Assembly (NCBI RefSeq): GCF_017165765.1
Contig: NZ_JAFGZD010000023.1
Coordinates: 1 to 64,000 of the forward strand
Reading direction: 5' to 3'
Length of the DNA stretch: 64,000 nucleotides
Source of the DNA: Pseudomonas capsici
Lineage (GTDB): Bacteria; Pseudomonadota; Gammaproteobacteria; Pseudomonadales; Pseudomonadaceae
The notes below the pieces were generated by a model. The model ran no database searches, was not told the DNA's origin, and was given only the letters and a program-made list of their open reading frames with translations. The first letter of the stretch is position 1. Each line of letters begins with the position of its first letter. This document shows positions 21,402 to 33,785 of this stretch, in pieces. The position numbers and the translations under genes are program-made.

Positions 21402-22538
21402 TTGACTAAGCCAGCCATACTCGCCCTTGCTGATGGCAGCATTTTTCGTGGCCAAGCCATTGGAGCCGACGGGCAAACCGTTGGTGAGGTGGTGTTCAAC
21501 ACCGCAATGACCGGCTATCAGGAAATCCTTACCGATCCTTCCTATGCCCAGCAAATCGTTACTCTGACTTACCCGCACATCGGCAACACAGGCACCACGC
21601 CTGAAGACGCCGAATCGAATCGCGTATGGTCCGCAGGCCTGGTGATCCGTGACCTGCCACTGGTTTCCAGCAACTGGCGCAACAAGCAGCCACTGGACGA
21701 GTACCTCAAGGCCAACAACGTTGTGGCCATCGCAGGCATCGATACCCGTCGCCTGACCCGCATCCTGCGTGAGAAAGGCGCACAGAACGGCTGCATCGTT
21801 GCCGGTGACAACATTTCCGAAGAGGCCGCAATCGCAGCCGCTCGCGGCTTCCCGGGCCTCAAGGGCATGGATCTGGCCAAGGTGGTCAGCACCAAGGACA
21901 GCTACGAGTGGCGTTCCAGTGTCTGGAGCCTGAAGACCGACAGCCATCCTGAAATCCCTGCCGCCGAGTTGCCATACCACGTCGTGGCCTACGACTACGG
22001 CGTCAAGGTCAACATCCTGCGCATGCTGGTCGAGCGCGGTTGCCGCGTGACCGTGGTTCCGGCGCAAACGCCGGCCAGCGATGTACTGGCCTACAGCCCG
22101 GACGGTGTCTTCCTGTCCAACGGCCCTGGCGACCCCGAGCCATGCGACTACGCCATCAAGGCCATCAAGGAAGTCCTGGAAACCGAGATTCCGGTTTTCG
22201 GTATCTGCCTGGGTCACCAGTTGCTGGCTCTGGCTTCCGGTGCCAAGACGGTAAAAATGGGTCACGGCCATCACGGTGCCAACCACCCGGTCCAGGATCT
22301 GGACACCGGCGTCGTCATGATCACCAGCCAGAACCACGGTTTTGCGGTTGACGAGTCGACCCTCCCGGGTAACGTGCGCGCCATCCACAAGTCGCTGTTC
22401 GACGGTACCCTGCAGGGTATCGAGCGTACCGACAAGAGCGCGTTCAGCTTCCAGGGTCACCCTGAAGCAAGCCCGGGCCCGAATGACGTTGCCCCACTGT
22501 TTGATCGCTTTATCGAAGCCATGGCCAAGCGTCGCTGA
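21402..22538 (+). CDS. carA: carbamoyl-phosphate synthase small subunit
   Basis: A 378-residue glutamine amidotransferase subunit that supplies ammonia to CarB for arginine and pyrimidine synthesis. The N-terminal CarA domain (MTGYQEILTDPSYAQQIVTL) is followed by a class I GATase domain. Its nucleophile cysteine lies in PVFGICLGHQLLAL and the catalytic His/Glu in FQGHPEASPGP. It is preceded by a hairpin with a T run and followed 136 bases later by carB. The intervening gap carries a large inverted repeat. Confidence 0.98.
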   Translation: MTKPAILALADGSIFRGQAIGADGQTVGEVVFNTAMTGYQEILTDPSYAQQIVTLTYPHIGNTGTTPEDAESNRVWSAGLVIRDLPLVSSNWRNKQPLDEYLKANNVVAIAGIDTRRLTRILREKGAQNGCIVAGDNISEEAAIAAARGFPGLKGMDLAKVVSTKDSYEWRSSVWSLKTDSHPEIPAAELPYHVVAYDYGVKVNILRMLVERGCRVTVVPAQTPASDVLAYSPDGVFLSNGPGDPEPCDYAIKAIKEVLETEIPVFGICLGHQLLALASGAKTVKMGHGHHGANHPVQDLDTGVVMITSQNHGFAVDESTLPGNVRAIHKSLFDGTLQGIERTDKSAFSFQGHPEASPGPNDVAPLFDRFIEAMAKRR

Positions 22539-22570
22539 GCGGTTGCCTTGAGAATGTAATAAGCACGTGC

Positions 22571-22614
22571 CCAGGGTGGCCCCGGACGATGAGTCCGGTT
22601 GTCGCCACCCCTGG
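22571..22614 (+). repeat. branched inverted repeat between carA and carB
   Basis: Outer arms CCAGGGTGGC and GCCACCCCTGG flank an inner hairpin CCGGAC-GATGA-GTCCGG. Together they could form a stable two-level stem in the carA-carB spacer. There is no T run, so mRNA processing or stability is more likely than termination. Confidence 0.6.
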
Positions 22615-22674
22615 TACCGCAAAGAAATGTTCAAGACGGCTTGCCGACTGACCTACGGATTTGAGTGACAACCC

Positions 22675-25892
<3,218 letters not shown>

Positions 25893-25896
<4 letters not shown>

Positions 25897-26369
25897 TCAA
25901 ATACCCAATGACTGTCCAGGGCGCTCGCGCCCTGGAAGAAGAATTGACGCATCTGACCAAGGTTGTTCGTCCAAAACTCAGCCAGGACATCGGTACTGCG
26001 CGTGAGCTGGGCGACCTCAAGGAAAACGCCGAATACCATGCTGCCCGCGAGCAGCAGGGTATGGTCGAGGCACGTATCCGTGATATCGAAGGCCGCATGC
26101 AGAATGCGGTCATCATCGACGTCACCACCATTCCCCATACGGGGAAGGTGATTTTCGGTACGACTGTCCAGATCGCCAACGTTGAAACCGATGAGTCCGT
26201 GACCTATCAGATCGTTGGAGAAGACGAGGCCGACATCAAACTGGGCAAGATCTCCGTCGGTTCGCCTATCGCTCGTGCCTTGATTGCCAAGGAAGAGGGT
26301 GATGTGGTGGCGGTGAAAACGCCAAGCGGTCTCATCGAGTACGAGATCATTGAAGTCCGTCACGTTTGA
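25893..26369 (+). CDS. greA: transcription elongation factor GreA
   Basis: A 158-residue factor that stimulates transcript cleavage by backtracked RNA polymerase. The N-terminal coiled coil holds the functional acidic tip in RELGDLKENAEYHAAREQQ. The C-terminal domain contains FGTTVQIANVETDESVTYQIVGEDEAD. It overlaps carB by four bases at its start and the downstream membrane-protein gene by 20 bases at its end, so three genes read as one unit. Confidence 0.98.
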
Positions 26370-26790
26370 TGGGTTGCGCCCGTTTCCAGCGGGCGCAATT
26401 GTCTGGCAGCTTGTCCAGACCTTATGGGTGGGCGGGCTGGTCCTCTTGCATCTGGCGACATTGGCGGTGCTCGATCAGACAGGCCTTGCGCCGCTGTTCA
26501 TCGATCAGTTCGCCAGTCGTGCGAGTGCTTTGCTGGTCGCTTTTGCGGCAGCCTGTGTGGTGCTGCAACTGGCGTTGCTGGTCCGTTTCGAGCGGCTGGC
26601 AAGTGTCTGGCGGGATTTTCGCGGGCAATTGCTTTCAATTGCCTTGCTGTCGTCAGCCGTCTATTACGTGCTGCGACACTGGTTTGCCGGTGCTCTGCAC
26701 TGGCAATTGCTGAGTTATCTGGTGCTGGCGTTGAGCGGCTTGTTACTGGTCTTGCAGCCGGTGCCGGGAAGGAGCAGCAGGGCGCGCTGA
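26350..26790 (+). CDS. DUF4149-type inner-membrane protein
   Basis: A 146-residue protein with four predicted membrane helices (about 17-42, 57-78, 90-108, 118-135) and short loops. The arrangement WQLVQTLWVGGLVLLHLA fits DUF4149 proteins, whose function is unknown. The best start is a TTG at 26350 inside the 3' end of greA, because no in-frame ATG lies near; translation would be coupled. A gene of this kind sits after greA in other Pseudomonas. Confidence 0.75.
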   Translation: MKSVTFDGLRPFPAGAIVWQLVQTLWVGGLVLLHLATLAVLDQTGLAPLFIDQFASRASALLVAFAAACVVLQLALLVRFERLASVWRDFRGQLLSIALLSSAVYYVLRHWFAGALHWQLLSYLVLALSGLLLVLQPVPGRSSRAR

Positions 26791-26811
26791 AGGCGCCCTG
26801 GCTTTTGAAAA

Positions 26812-27120
26812 TCAGCTTGCGCGGTGGACGTTGGACAGTTGCTTGTTTACCTTTGGGTTCTTGCGATAGATCAGCGCCATTTTGCCGATGACCTGTACGA
26901 GGTCCGCTGAACCGGCCTTGCAGAGTTCTGCAATGGTCTGAAGGCGGCTTTCGCGATCGAGGATGTTGAGTTTGATCTTGATCAGCTCGTGATCGCTCAG
27001 TGCACGCTCGAGTTCGGCGAGCACACCTTCAGTCAAACCATTGTCAGCCACTATCAATACTGGTTTCAGATGGTGGCCAATGGATTTGTATTGTTTCTTC
27101 TGCTCTTGAGTGAGCGGCAT
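26812..27120 (-). CDS. yhbY: CRS1/YhbY-type RNA-binding protein
   Basis: A 102-residue single CRM-domain protein that associates with pre-50S ribosomes in E. coli. The start MPLTQEQKKQYKSIGHHLKPV and the KH-like core (GLTEGVLAELERALSDHELIKIKL) match the family; the GxxG-type loop is weakly kept. It diverges from rlmE, another 50S-maturation gene, across about 107 bases, and converges on the DUF4149 gene. Confidence 0.93.
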   Translation of the reverse strand: MPLTQEQKKQYKSIGHHLKPVLIVADNGLTEGVLAELERALSDHELIKIKLNILDRESRLQTIAELCKAGSADLVQVIGKMALIYRKNPKVNKQLSNVHRAS

Positions 27121-27227
27121 AATCTGACCCCTGCGTCTGATCTTGTAAAAAAAGCGGCGGCCAGTTTACCCGAGCGAATCCGGGACCGCCCACTTAATCA
27201 CGACTCGTTTTATTTTCGAGGTGCCCC

Positions 27228-27878
27228 GTGGCCCGTTCCAAGTCAAGCCATAACTGGCTCAAAGAACACTTTGATGACAAATACGTCAAAATGGCGCAGA
27301 AGGACGGTTACCGTTCTCGTGCCAGCTACAAGCTTCTGGAGATCCAGGAGAAAGACAAAATCATCCGTCCAGGCATGACGGTTATCGACCTGGGTGCAGC
27401 ACCGGGCGGGTGGTCGCAAGTGACCAGTCGTCTGATTGGTGGTCAGGGTCGGCTGATTGCGTCCGATATCCTGGAGATGGACAGCATTCCCGATGTGACC
27501 TTCATTCAGGGTGACTTCACCGAGGACGCCGTTCTCGCTCAGATCCTGGAAGCTGTCGGTAATACGCAGGTAGACCTTGTGATTTCCGATATGGCCCCCA
27601 ATATGAGTGGATTGAGCGCAGTGGACATGCCGCGTGCAATGTTTCTCTGTGAGTTGGCTCTGGATCTGGCAGGCCGTGTCTTGCGTCCGGGTGGCGATTT
27701 TCTGATCAAGGTCTTCCAGGGTGAAGGCTTCGATGTGTATCACAAGGAAATTCGCAAGCTCTTCGACAAGGTGCAGATGCGCAAGCCATTGTCGTCGCGT
27801 GACAGGTCCCGCGAGCAATATCTGCTGGCTCGCGGGTTTCGCGCAATAGAAGGTGCTGCCAGCGATGAGCGCCTTTGA
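27228..27878 (+). CDS. rlmE: 23S rRNA 2'-O-ribose U2552 methyltransferase
   Basis: A 216-residue FtsJ/RrmJ enzyme that methylates U2552 in the 50S A-loop late in assembly. The SAM motif VIDLGAAPGGWSQV is near residue 48. The K-D-K-E catalytic set is represented by Lys in RSRASYKLLEI, Asp in VISDMAPNMSG, Lys in LIKVFQGEG and a C-terminal Glu. The GTG at 27228 (MARSKSSHNWLKEHF) matches family N-termini. It lies directly upstream of ftsH, the standard rlmE-ftsH pairing. Confidence 0.97.
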   Translation: MARSKSSHNWLKEHFDDKYVKMAQKDGYRSRASYKLLEIQEKDKIIRPGMTVIDLGAAPGGWSQVTSRLIGGQGRLIASDILEMDSIPDVTFIQGDFTEDAVLAQILEAVGNTQVDLVISDMAPNMSGLSAVDMPRAMFLCELALDLAGRVLRPGGDFLIKVFQGEGFDVYHKEIRKLFDKVQMRKPLSSRDRSREQYLLARGFRAIEGAASDERL

Positions 27879-28062
27879 AGGCAGCCGATAGCTTTTTTCA
27901 AATGGCTATGCTGATGGCGCATGTACGACCATCATGTAGTGAAAGTTTCACAAAGGGTTACAGACGGTGCCTGCCACATCTGTAGGTTCTGTAGTAAGTT
28001 AGGCCGGTGAATATCATGCGAGGCACGCTTCCTGCGTGGAGCTTGCTTCAGAGGGTAGCTAA

Positions 28063-29973
28063 TTGAACGATATGGCAAAGAATTTGATCCTGTGGTTGAT
28101 CATCGCGGCAGTCCTGGTGACGGTGATGAACAACTTCTCCAGCCCGAACGAGCCGCAGACCCTCAACTACTCCGAGTTCATCCAGCAGGTCAAGGATGGC
28201 AAGGTCGAGAAGGTTTCCGTGGACGGCGCCGTCATCACAGGCAAGCGCACTGATGGCGACACCTTCAAGACCATTCGTCCTGCCATTGCAGACAACGGTC
28301 TGATCGGCGATCTGGTCGATAACAATGTGGTTGTCGAAGGCAAGCAGCCTGAGCAGCAGAGCATCTGGACCCAGTTGCTGGTCGCCAGCTTCCCGATTCT
28401 GGTCATCATTGCGGTGTTCATGTTCTTCATGCGCCAGATGCAAGGTGGCGCGGGCGGCAAGGGCGGCCCGATGAGCTTTGGCAAGAGCAAGGCGCGTCTG
28501 CTTTCCGAAGATCAGGTGAAAACGACCCTGGCCGATGTGGCCGGGTGTGATGAGGCCAAGGAAGAAGTAGGCGAGCTCGTCGAGTTTCTTCGTGATCCGG
28601 GCAAGTTCCAGCGTCTGGGTGGTCGCATTCCGCGCGGCGTGCTGATGGTCGGTCCTCCGGGTACCGGTAAGACACTGCTTGCCAAGGCAATTGCCGGCGA
28701 AGCAAAAGTGCCGTTCTTCACCATTTCCGGTTCCGACTTCGTCGAAATGTTCGTGGGTGTCGGTGCAAGCCGTGTCCGTGACATGTTCGAACAGGCCAAG
28801 AAACACGCTCCGTGCATCATCTTCATCGACGAAATCGATGCCGTGGGTCGCCATCGTGGCGCTGGCATGGGTGGCGGTCATGACGAGCGCGAGCAAACCC
28901 TCAACCAGTTGCTGGTAGAGATGGACGGCTTTGAAATGAACGATGGCATCATTGTCATCGCCGCTACCAACCGTCCTGACGTACTGGACCCGGCTCTGCT
29001 GCGTCCAGGCCGTTTCGACCGTCAGGTGGTCGTAGGTCTGCCGGACATTCGTGGTCGTGAGCAGATTCTCAAGGTTCATATGCGCAAAGTCCCGATGGGC
29101 GAAGACGTGAATGCTGCGGTCATCGCTCGCGGTACTCCGGGTTTCTCGGGTGCCGACCTGGCCAACCTGGTCAACGAGGCTTCCCTGTTCGCGGCCCGTG
29201 CCAGCAAGCGCATCGTCGAGATGAAGGAATTCGAGCTGGCCAAGGACAAGATCATGATGGGCGCAGAGCGCAAGAGCATGGTCATGTCCGAGAAGGAAAA
29301 GCAGAACACGGCCTACCACGAAGCCGGTCACGCTATCGTCGGTCGTCTGGTGCCTGAGCATGATCCGGTCTACAAGGTGTCGATCATCCCGCGCGGTCGT
29401 GCGCTGGGTGTGACCATGTTCCTGCCGGAAGAAGATCGCTACAGCCTGTCCAAGCGTGCTCTGGTCAGCCAGATCTGCTCCCTGTACGGCGGTCGTATCG
29501 CCGAGGAAATGACGCTGGGCTTCGATGGTGTTACCACCGGTGCTTCCAACGACATCATGCGGGCAAGTCAGATTGCCCGGAACATGGTGACCAAGTGGGG
29601 GTTGTCGGAAAAACTCGGTCCGTTGATGTATTCCGAAGATGAGGATTCAGGCTTCCTGGGTCGTGGCGGCAGCCAGAACTCGAACTTCTCTGGCGACACC
29701 GCCAAGCTGATCGATCTGGAAGTGCGCAGCATCATCGATCACAGCTATAACACCGCCAAGCAGCTTCTCACCGACAACCGTGACAAGCTGGATGCGATGG
29801 CCGAGGCGCTCATGAAATATGAGACCATCGACTCGGATCAGATCGATGACATCATGGCGGGCCGACCTCCGCGTGAGCCGCGAGACTGGGAAGGTGGTTC
29901 GGGTACCAAAGGCACGCCTGTGCCGGATGCCCGCCCGGAAGCTCCAATCGGCGGTCCTGCTGCTGAACATTAA
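28063..29973 (+). CDS. ftsH: ATP-dependent zinc metalloprotease FtsH
   Basis: A 636-residue membrane-anchored AAA+ protease that degrades sigma-32, LpxC and damaged membrane proteins. Two membrane helices (about 8-24 and 100-121) flank a periplasmic domain. Walker A GPPGTGKT is near 197, Walker B is IIFIDEID, the second region of homology is RPGRFDRQ, and the zinc motif HEAGH is near 419. I favour the TTG at 28063, spaced seven bases from GAGGG; an ATG three codons later has poorer spacing. Confidence 0.97.
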   Translation: MNDMAKNLILWLIIAAVLVTVMNNFSSPNEPQTLNYSEFIQQVKDGKVEKVSVDGAVITGKRTDGDTFKTIRPAIADNGLIGDLVDNNVVVEGKQPEQQSIWTQLLVASFPILVIIAVFMFFMRQMQGGAGGKGGPMSFGKSKARLLSEDQVKTTLADVAGCDEAKEEVGELVEFLRDPGKFQRLGGRIPRGVLMVGPPGTGKTLLAKAIAGEAKVPFFTISGSDFVEMFVGVGASRVRDMFEQAKKHAPCIIFIDEIDAVGRHRGAGMGGGHDEREQTLNQLLVEMDGFEMNDGIIVIAATNRPDVLDPALLRPGRFDRQVVVGLPDIRGREQILKVHMRKVPMGEDVNAAVIARGTPGFSGADLANLVNEASLFAARASKRIVEMKEFELAKDKIMMGAERKSMVMSEKEKQNTAYHEAGHAIVGRLVPEHDPVYKVSIIPRGRALGVTMFLPEEDRYSLSKRALVSQICSLYGGRIAEEMTLGFDGVTTGASNDIMRASQIARNMVTKWGLSEKLGPLMYSEDEDSGFLGRGGSQNSNFSGDTAKLIDLEVRSIIDHSYNTAKQLLTDNRDKLDAMAEALMKYETIDSDQIDDIMAGRPPREPRDWEGGSGTKGTPVPDARPEAPIGGPAAEH

Positions 29974-29981
29974 GGTCTGAC

Positions 29982-30833
29982 ATGACTTCTACGCTGTACC
30001 CGACCCGGTTGCCTTGCGGCAACCGGGTTCTTGATTTGGCCCATACGCACGTGATGGGCATTCTCAACGCAACTCCAGACTCATTCTCGGATGGCGGTCG
30101 CTACAGTCAGCTCGATGCTGCCTTGCGTCATGCCGAGGCCATGGTGCTGGCTGGTGCAACCCTGATCGATGTCGGTGGCGAGTCAACTCGCCCTGGTGCG
30201 CCTCCTGTTTCTCCTGAGCAAGAGCTTGAACGGGTCGCTCCGGTGGTAGAAGCTATCTGCCGCGAACTCGACGTCATTGTCTCGGTTGATACTTCTACGC
30301 CTGAGGTCATGCTCGAAACGGCTCGTCTCGGCGCGGGGCTTATCAATGATGTGCGCTCGCTGGGGCGTCCCGGTGCCCTTGAGGCTGCCGCCCGGACAGG
30401 TTTGCCGGTGTGCCTGATGCACATGCTTGGCGAGCCGGGCAATATGCAGGATGACCCGCGTTACACCGATCTGGTGGCTGAGGTCAGTGCCTTTCTGCTT
30501 GAGCGAATGAATCAGTGTGCGGCGGCGGGTATCGTTCGTGAGCGGATCATCCTCGATCCGGGTTTCGGTTTTGCCAAGACGCTGGATCACAACCTGAGCC
30601 TGTTCAAGCATATGGAGGTCCTGCATTCGCTTGGGCGTCCGTTGCTGGTCGGGGTATCGCGCAAAAGCATGATCGGTGCCGTGCTGGGGCGTCCCGTCGG
30701 GGAACGTCTGTACGGAGGCCTGGCGTTGGCTGCTCTGGCGATGGCCAAAGGGGCTCGAATTCTACGTGTGCACGATGTCGCCGAAACGGCTGATGTGGTG
30801 CGCATGATTGCAGCTGTCGAATCGGCTGAGTAA
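29982..30833 (+). CDS. folP: dihydropteroate synthase
   Basis: A 283-residue enzyme joining p-aminobenzoate to the pterin pyrophosphate in folate synthesis; it is the sulfonamide target. Signatures MGILNATPDSFSDGG (about 24-38), DVGGESTRPG and PLLVGVSRKSMIG are present. It begins 8 bases after ftsH and is followed 20 bases later by glmM, so it is part of the ftsH-folP-glmM cluster. FolK, which acts in the same pathway, is encoded at 56265-56768. Confidence 0.98.
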   Translation: MTSTLYPTRLPCGNRVLDLAHTHVMGILNATPDSFSDGGRYSQLDAALRHAEAMVLAGATLIDVGGESTRPGAPPVSPEQELERVAPVVEAICRELDVIVSVDTSTPEVMLETARLGAGLINDVRSLGRPGALEAAARTGLPVCLMHMLGEPGNMQDDPRYTDLVAEVSAFLLERMNQCAAAGIVRERIILDPGFGFAKTLDHNLSLFKHMEVLHSLGRPLLVGVSRKSMIGAVLGRPVGERLYGGLALAALAMAKGARILRVHDVAETADVVRMIAAVESAE

Positions 30834-30853
30834 GAAACTGTGGAGCAGCATTT

Positions 30854-32194
30854 ATGACTACAAGAAAGTATTTCGGAACTGACGGCATTCGTGGCCGGGT
30901 AGGGCAGTTTCCAATCACGCCTGAGTTCATGCTCAAGCTTGGCTGGGCTGCCGGCATGGCCTTCCGTCGTATGGGCGCCTGCAGGATCCTTGTCGGCAAG
31001 GACACCCGTATTTCCGGCTATATGTTCGAATCTGCGCTGGAGGCCGGTATTTCGGCTGCCGGTGCCGATGTCATGCTGCTTGGCCCGATGCCGACGCCGG
31101 CTATCGCGTACCTGACCCGTACCTTTCATGCCGAAGCGGGTATCGTGATCAGTGCTTCCCACAATCCACATTACGACAACGGCATCAAATTCTTCTCGGG
31201 CAAGGGCACCAAGCTGCCCGACGAGATCGAGCAGATGATCGAAGAGCTGCTGGATACGCCGATGACCGTCGCCGAATCCGAAAAGCTCGGCAAGGTTTCC
31301 CGTATCAACGATGCCGCCGGTCGTTACATCGAATTCTGTAAAAGCAGCGTGCCGACCAGTACCAGCTTCGCCGGTCTGAAAGTGGTGATCGACTGCGCCC
31401 ACGGTGCTACCTATAAAGTGGCTCCGAGCGTTTTCCGTGAATTGGGTGCCCAGGTTGTCGTGCTGTCGGCACAGCCTGACGGCCTCAATATCAACAAGGA
31501 TTGCGGCTCCACTCATACGGAAGCGCTGCAGGCTGCTGTCGTGGCCGAAAAGGCGGATCTGGGTATTGCCTTTGATGGCGATGGCGACAGGGTCCTGATG
31601 GTCGATCATACGGGGGCGGTCGTCGATGGCGACGAGCTTCTGTACATCATTGCCAGCGATCTGCAGGAGCGCGGTCGTCTGCAGGGCGGTGTGGTCGGTA
31701 CTCTGATGAGCAACCTGGGTCTGGAGTTGGCGCTGGCCGAGCTGAATATTCCGTTCGTGCGTGCCAATGTCGGTGACCGTTATGTGATCGCCGAGCTTCT
31801 GGAGCGTGACTGGCAGATCGGCGGTGAAAACTCCGGTCATATCGTCTGCTTCCAGCACACCACCACGGGTGATGCAATCATCGCGGCCCTGCAGGTGCTG
31901 CTTGCCTTGCGTCGTCGTGGCGTCAGTCTGTGCGAGATCCGCCAGAAGCTGCGCAAGTGCCCTCAGGTACTGGTCAATGTCCGTTTTGGCGGTGGCGTGG
32001 ATCCGGTCACTCACCCGTCGGTGCAGGAGGCCTGTGCCCGTGTTACCGAGGAAATGGCGGGGCGTGGTCGTGTCCTGCTGCGCAAGTCTGGCACCGAGCC
32101 ATTGGTGCGGGTCATGGTCGAGGGTGAGGATGAAACCCAGGTCAGAAACTACGCCGATGAGCTGGCAAAACTGGTTGCTGAAGTTTGCGCCTGA
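30854..32194 (+). CDS. glmM: phosphoglucosamine mutase
   Basis: A 446-residue phosphohexomutase converting glucosamine-6-phosphate to glucosamine-1-phosphate for peptidoglycan and lipopolysaccharide. The phosphoserine is Ser102 in ISASHNPHYDNGIK. The magnesium loop is FDGDGDR and the phosphate-binding loop RKSGTEPLVRVMVE. The start FGTDGIRGRVG is typical. Length is normal for the family. Confidence 0.99.
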   Translation: MTTRKYFGTDGIRGRVGQFPITPEFMLKLGWAAGMAFRRMGACRILVGKDTRISGYMFESALEAGISAAGADVMLLGPMPTPAIAYLTRTFHAEAGIVISASHNPHYDNGIKFFSGKGTKLPDEIEQMIEELLDTPMTVAESEKLGKVSRINDAAGRYIEFCKSSVPTSTSFAGLKVVIDCAHGATYKVAPSVFRELGAQVVVLSAQPDGLNINKDCGSTHTEALQAAVVAEKADLGIAFDGDGDRVLMVDHTGAVVDGDELLYIIASDLQERGRLQGGVVGTLMSNLGLELALAELNIPFVRANVGDRYVIAELLERDWQIGGENSGHIVCFQHTTTGDAIIAALQVLLALRRRGVSLCEIRQKLRKCPQVLVNVRFGGGVDPVTHPSVQEACARVTEEMAGRGRVLLRKSGTEPLVRVMVEGEDETQVRNYADELAKLVAEVCA

Positions 32195-32260
32195 TTTTGG
32201 CTTGCCAGTGTTGAAAGTGTTGGGTAACATCTGCGCCCACTTTGACCGACGAGGTGTAGC

Positions 32261-33016
32261 ATGCGTCGCCCTATGGTAGCTGGTAACTGGAAGATGCACG
32301 GTACCCGCGCCAGCGTCGCTGAGCTGATCGACGGGCTTGCCGGGCAGGTTCTGCCAAGCGATGTTGATGTCGCGGTTATGCCTCCAAGTCTCTACATCGC
32401 CCAGGCGATCGAAGGGCTGAAAGGTCAGTCAATCGCCGTTGGTGCCCAGGATGCTGCGATTCAGGCGGCACAAGGTGCACTGACAGGCGAGATAGCGTCG
32501 AGTCAGCTGGCTGATGCAGGTTGCAGGTTTGTACTGGTTGGGCACTCCGAGCGCCGCCAATTAATTGGTGAGCAGGATGATGTCCTCAACCGCAAGTTTG
32601 CGGCGATTCAGGCGAGCGGTCTGATACCGGTGTTGTGCATAGGGGAAACCCTTGAGCAGCGCGAAGCGGGTCAGACGCTGGAAGTTGTCGGGCAGCAGCT
32701 TGATAGCATCATCGCCGAATTCGGCATCGGTGCATTTGTTGATGCAGTAATCGCTTACGAGCCGGTCTGGGCCATAGGCACCGGGCTGACAGCCTCGCCT
32801 CAGCAGGCGCAGGAAGTGCACGCAGCTATTCGCGCGCAACTGGCGAAAGAGAATTCCGAAGTCGCACAAGGCGTGCGTCTTCTTTATGGCGGCAGCGTGA
32901 AGGCGGCCAATGCGGTCGAGTTGTTCAGCATGCCGGATATCGATGGGGGGCTCATTGGTGGAGCTTCCCTGAATGCAGATGAGTTCGGTGCGATCTGTCG
33001 CGCCGCGGGAAACTGA
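32261..33016 (+). CDS. tpiA: triosephosphate isomerase
   Basis: A 251-residue TIM-barrel enzyme interconverting dihydroxyacetone phosphate and glyceraldehyde-3-phosphate. Active-site residues are visible: Lys in GNWKMHG, His in VGHSERR and Glu in VIAYEPVWAIGTG, plus the phosphate loop LLYGGSVKAANA. It directly precedes secG (4 bases apart), as in other Pseudomonas. Confidence 0.99.
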   Translation: MRRPMVAGNWKMHGTRASVAELIDGLAGQVLPSDVDVAVMPPSLYIAQAIEGLKGQSIAVGAQDAAIQAAQGALTGEIASSQLADAGCRFVLVGHSERRQLIGEQDDVLNRKFAAIQASGLIPVLCIGETLEQREAGQTLEVVGQQLDSIIAEFGIGAFVDAVIAYEPVWAIGTGLTASPQQAQEVHAAIRAQLAKENSEVAQGVRLLYGGSVKAANAVELFSMPDIDGGLIGGASLNADEFGAICRAAGN

Positions 33017-33020
33017 AAAA

Positions 33021-33401
33021 ATGCTGGAAACAGTCGTAGTCGTTTTTCATCTGCTGGGCGCTCTGGGCGTTGTTGTCCTGGTATTGCTGCAGCAGGGTAA
33101 GGGTGCGGACGCCGGTGCGTCTTTCGGAGCAGGTGCATCAAATACTGTGTTCGGAGGGCAAGGAACCTCTACCTTTCTTAGTAAGTTTACTGCTATACTC
33201 GCCGCAGCTTTTTTCATAACCAGCTTGGGGTTAGGTTACTTTGCTAAAGAGAAAGCTCAAGGGCTGAATCAAGCAGGTTTGCCAGATCCAACGGTTTTGG
33301 AATCGAAACAGAAACCGGCAGCAGATGATGTTCCGGTGCTCGAAGCGCAAAAGCCAGCTGCTGTTCCAGCTGACGTACCTCAAGCGCCAGAGCAGAAGTA
33401 A
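33021..33401 (+). CDS. secG: protein-export membrane protein SecG
   Basis: A 126-residue subunit of the SecYEG translocon. Two membrane helices (about 3-22 and 52-72) are linked by the conserved cytoplasmic loop LLQQGKGADAGASFGAGAS...VFGGQG. The C-terminal tail is a lineage-typical Pro/Ala/Lys-rich extension. I start at the ATG at 33021; the earlier frame lies within tpiA. It is followed by tRNA-Leu 47 bases downstream. Confidence 0.96.
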   Translation: MLETVVVVFHLLGALGVVVLVLLQQGKGADAGASFGAGASNTVFGGQGTSTFLSKFTAILAAAFFITSLGLGYFAKEKAQGLNQAGLPDPTVLESKQKPAADDVPVLEAQKPAAVPADVPQAPEQK

Positions 33402-33448
33402 AAAAGAATTCGGCGATGTTTGTTGAGATCGCCAAAAAGAGTTGTAAT

Positions 33449-33534
33449 GCCGAGGTGGTGGAATTGGTAGACACGCAACCTTGAGGTGGTTGTGCCCATA
33501 GGGTGTAGGGGTTCGAGTCCCCTTCTCGGTACCA
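33449..33534 (+). tRNA. tRNA-Leu (GAG)
   Basis: 86 nt with a long variable arm, the TTCGAGTCC T-loop and an encoded CCA. The anticodon loop TTGAGGT gives anticodon GAG (33483-33485), reading CUC/CUU leucine codons. The acceptor stem pairs GCCGAGG with TCTCGGT, with two G-U pairs. It lies between secG and tRNA-fMet. Confidence 0.97.
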
Positions 33535-33546
33535 ATTAAGCAGGAG

Positions 33547-33569
33547 AGCCCGCACTAGCGGGCTTTCTT
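33547..33569 (+). terminator. terminator after tRNA-Leu
   Basis: AGCCCGC, ACTA, GCGGGCT followed by TTCTT, 13 bases past the tRNA CCA end. Confidence 0.8.
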
Positions 33570-33585
33570 GCAGGTGGATGTTCGA

Positions 33586-33614
33586 TTGACCCCCAAGGGG
33601 AACGGTCGTATACT
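33586..33614 (+). promoter_or_regulatory. sigma-70 promoter of tRNA-fMet and probably rimP-nusA
   Basis: TTGACC, a 17-base spacer and TATACT are close to consensus. The predicted start is about 10 bases before tRNA-fMet. Confidence 0.8.
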
Positions 33615-33630
33615 TTCGCCCCAGCTTTGT

Positions 33631-33707
<77 letters not shown>

Positions 33708-33715
33708 GTTTCGCG

Positions 33716-33739
33716 AAGCCCCTGTTTCAGGGGCTTTTT
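33716..33739 (+). terminator. hairpin 1 after tRNA-fMet
   Basis: AAGCCCCTG, TTT, CAGGGGCTT with further T's: a canonical intrinsic terminator. Confidence 0.85.
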
Positions 33740-33758
33740 GTTAGCTGGACAGTACATG

Positions 33759-33781
33759 ACGCCGATGTTCAGCGGCGTTTT
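33759..33781 (+). terminator. hairpin 2 in the rimP leader
   Basis: ACGCCG, 8-base loop, CGGCGT followed by TTT: a weaker terminator-like stem, second of three in tandem. Confidence 0.6.
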
Positions 33782-33785
33782 CGTG

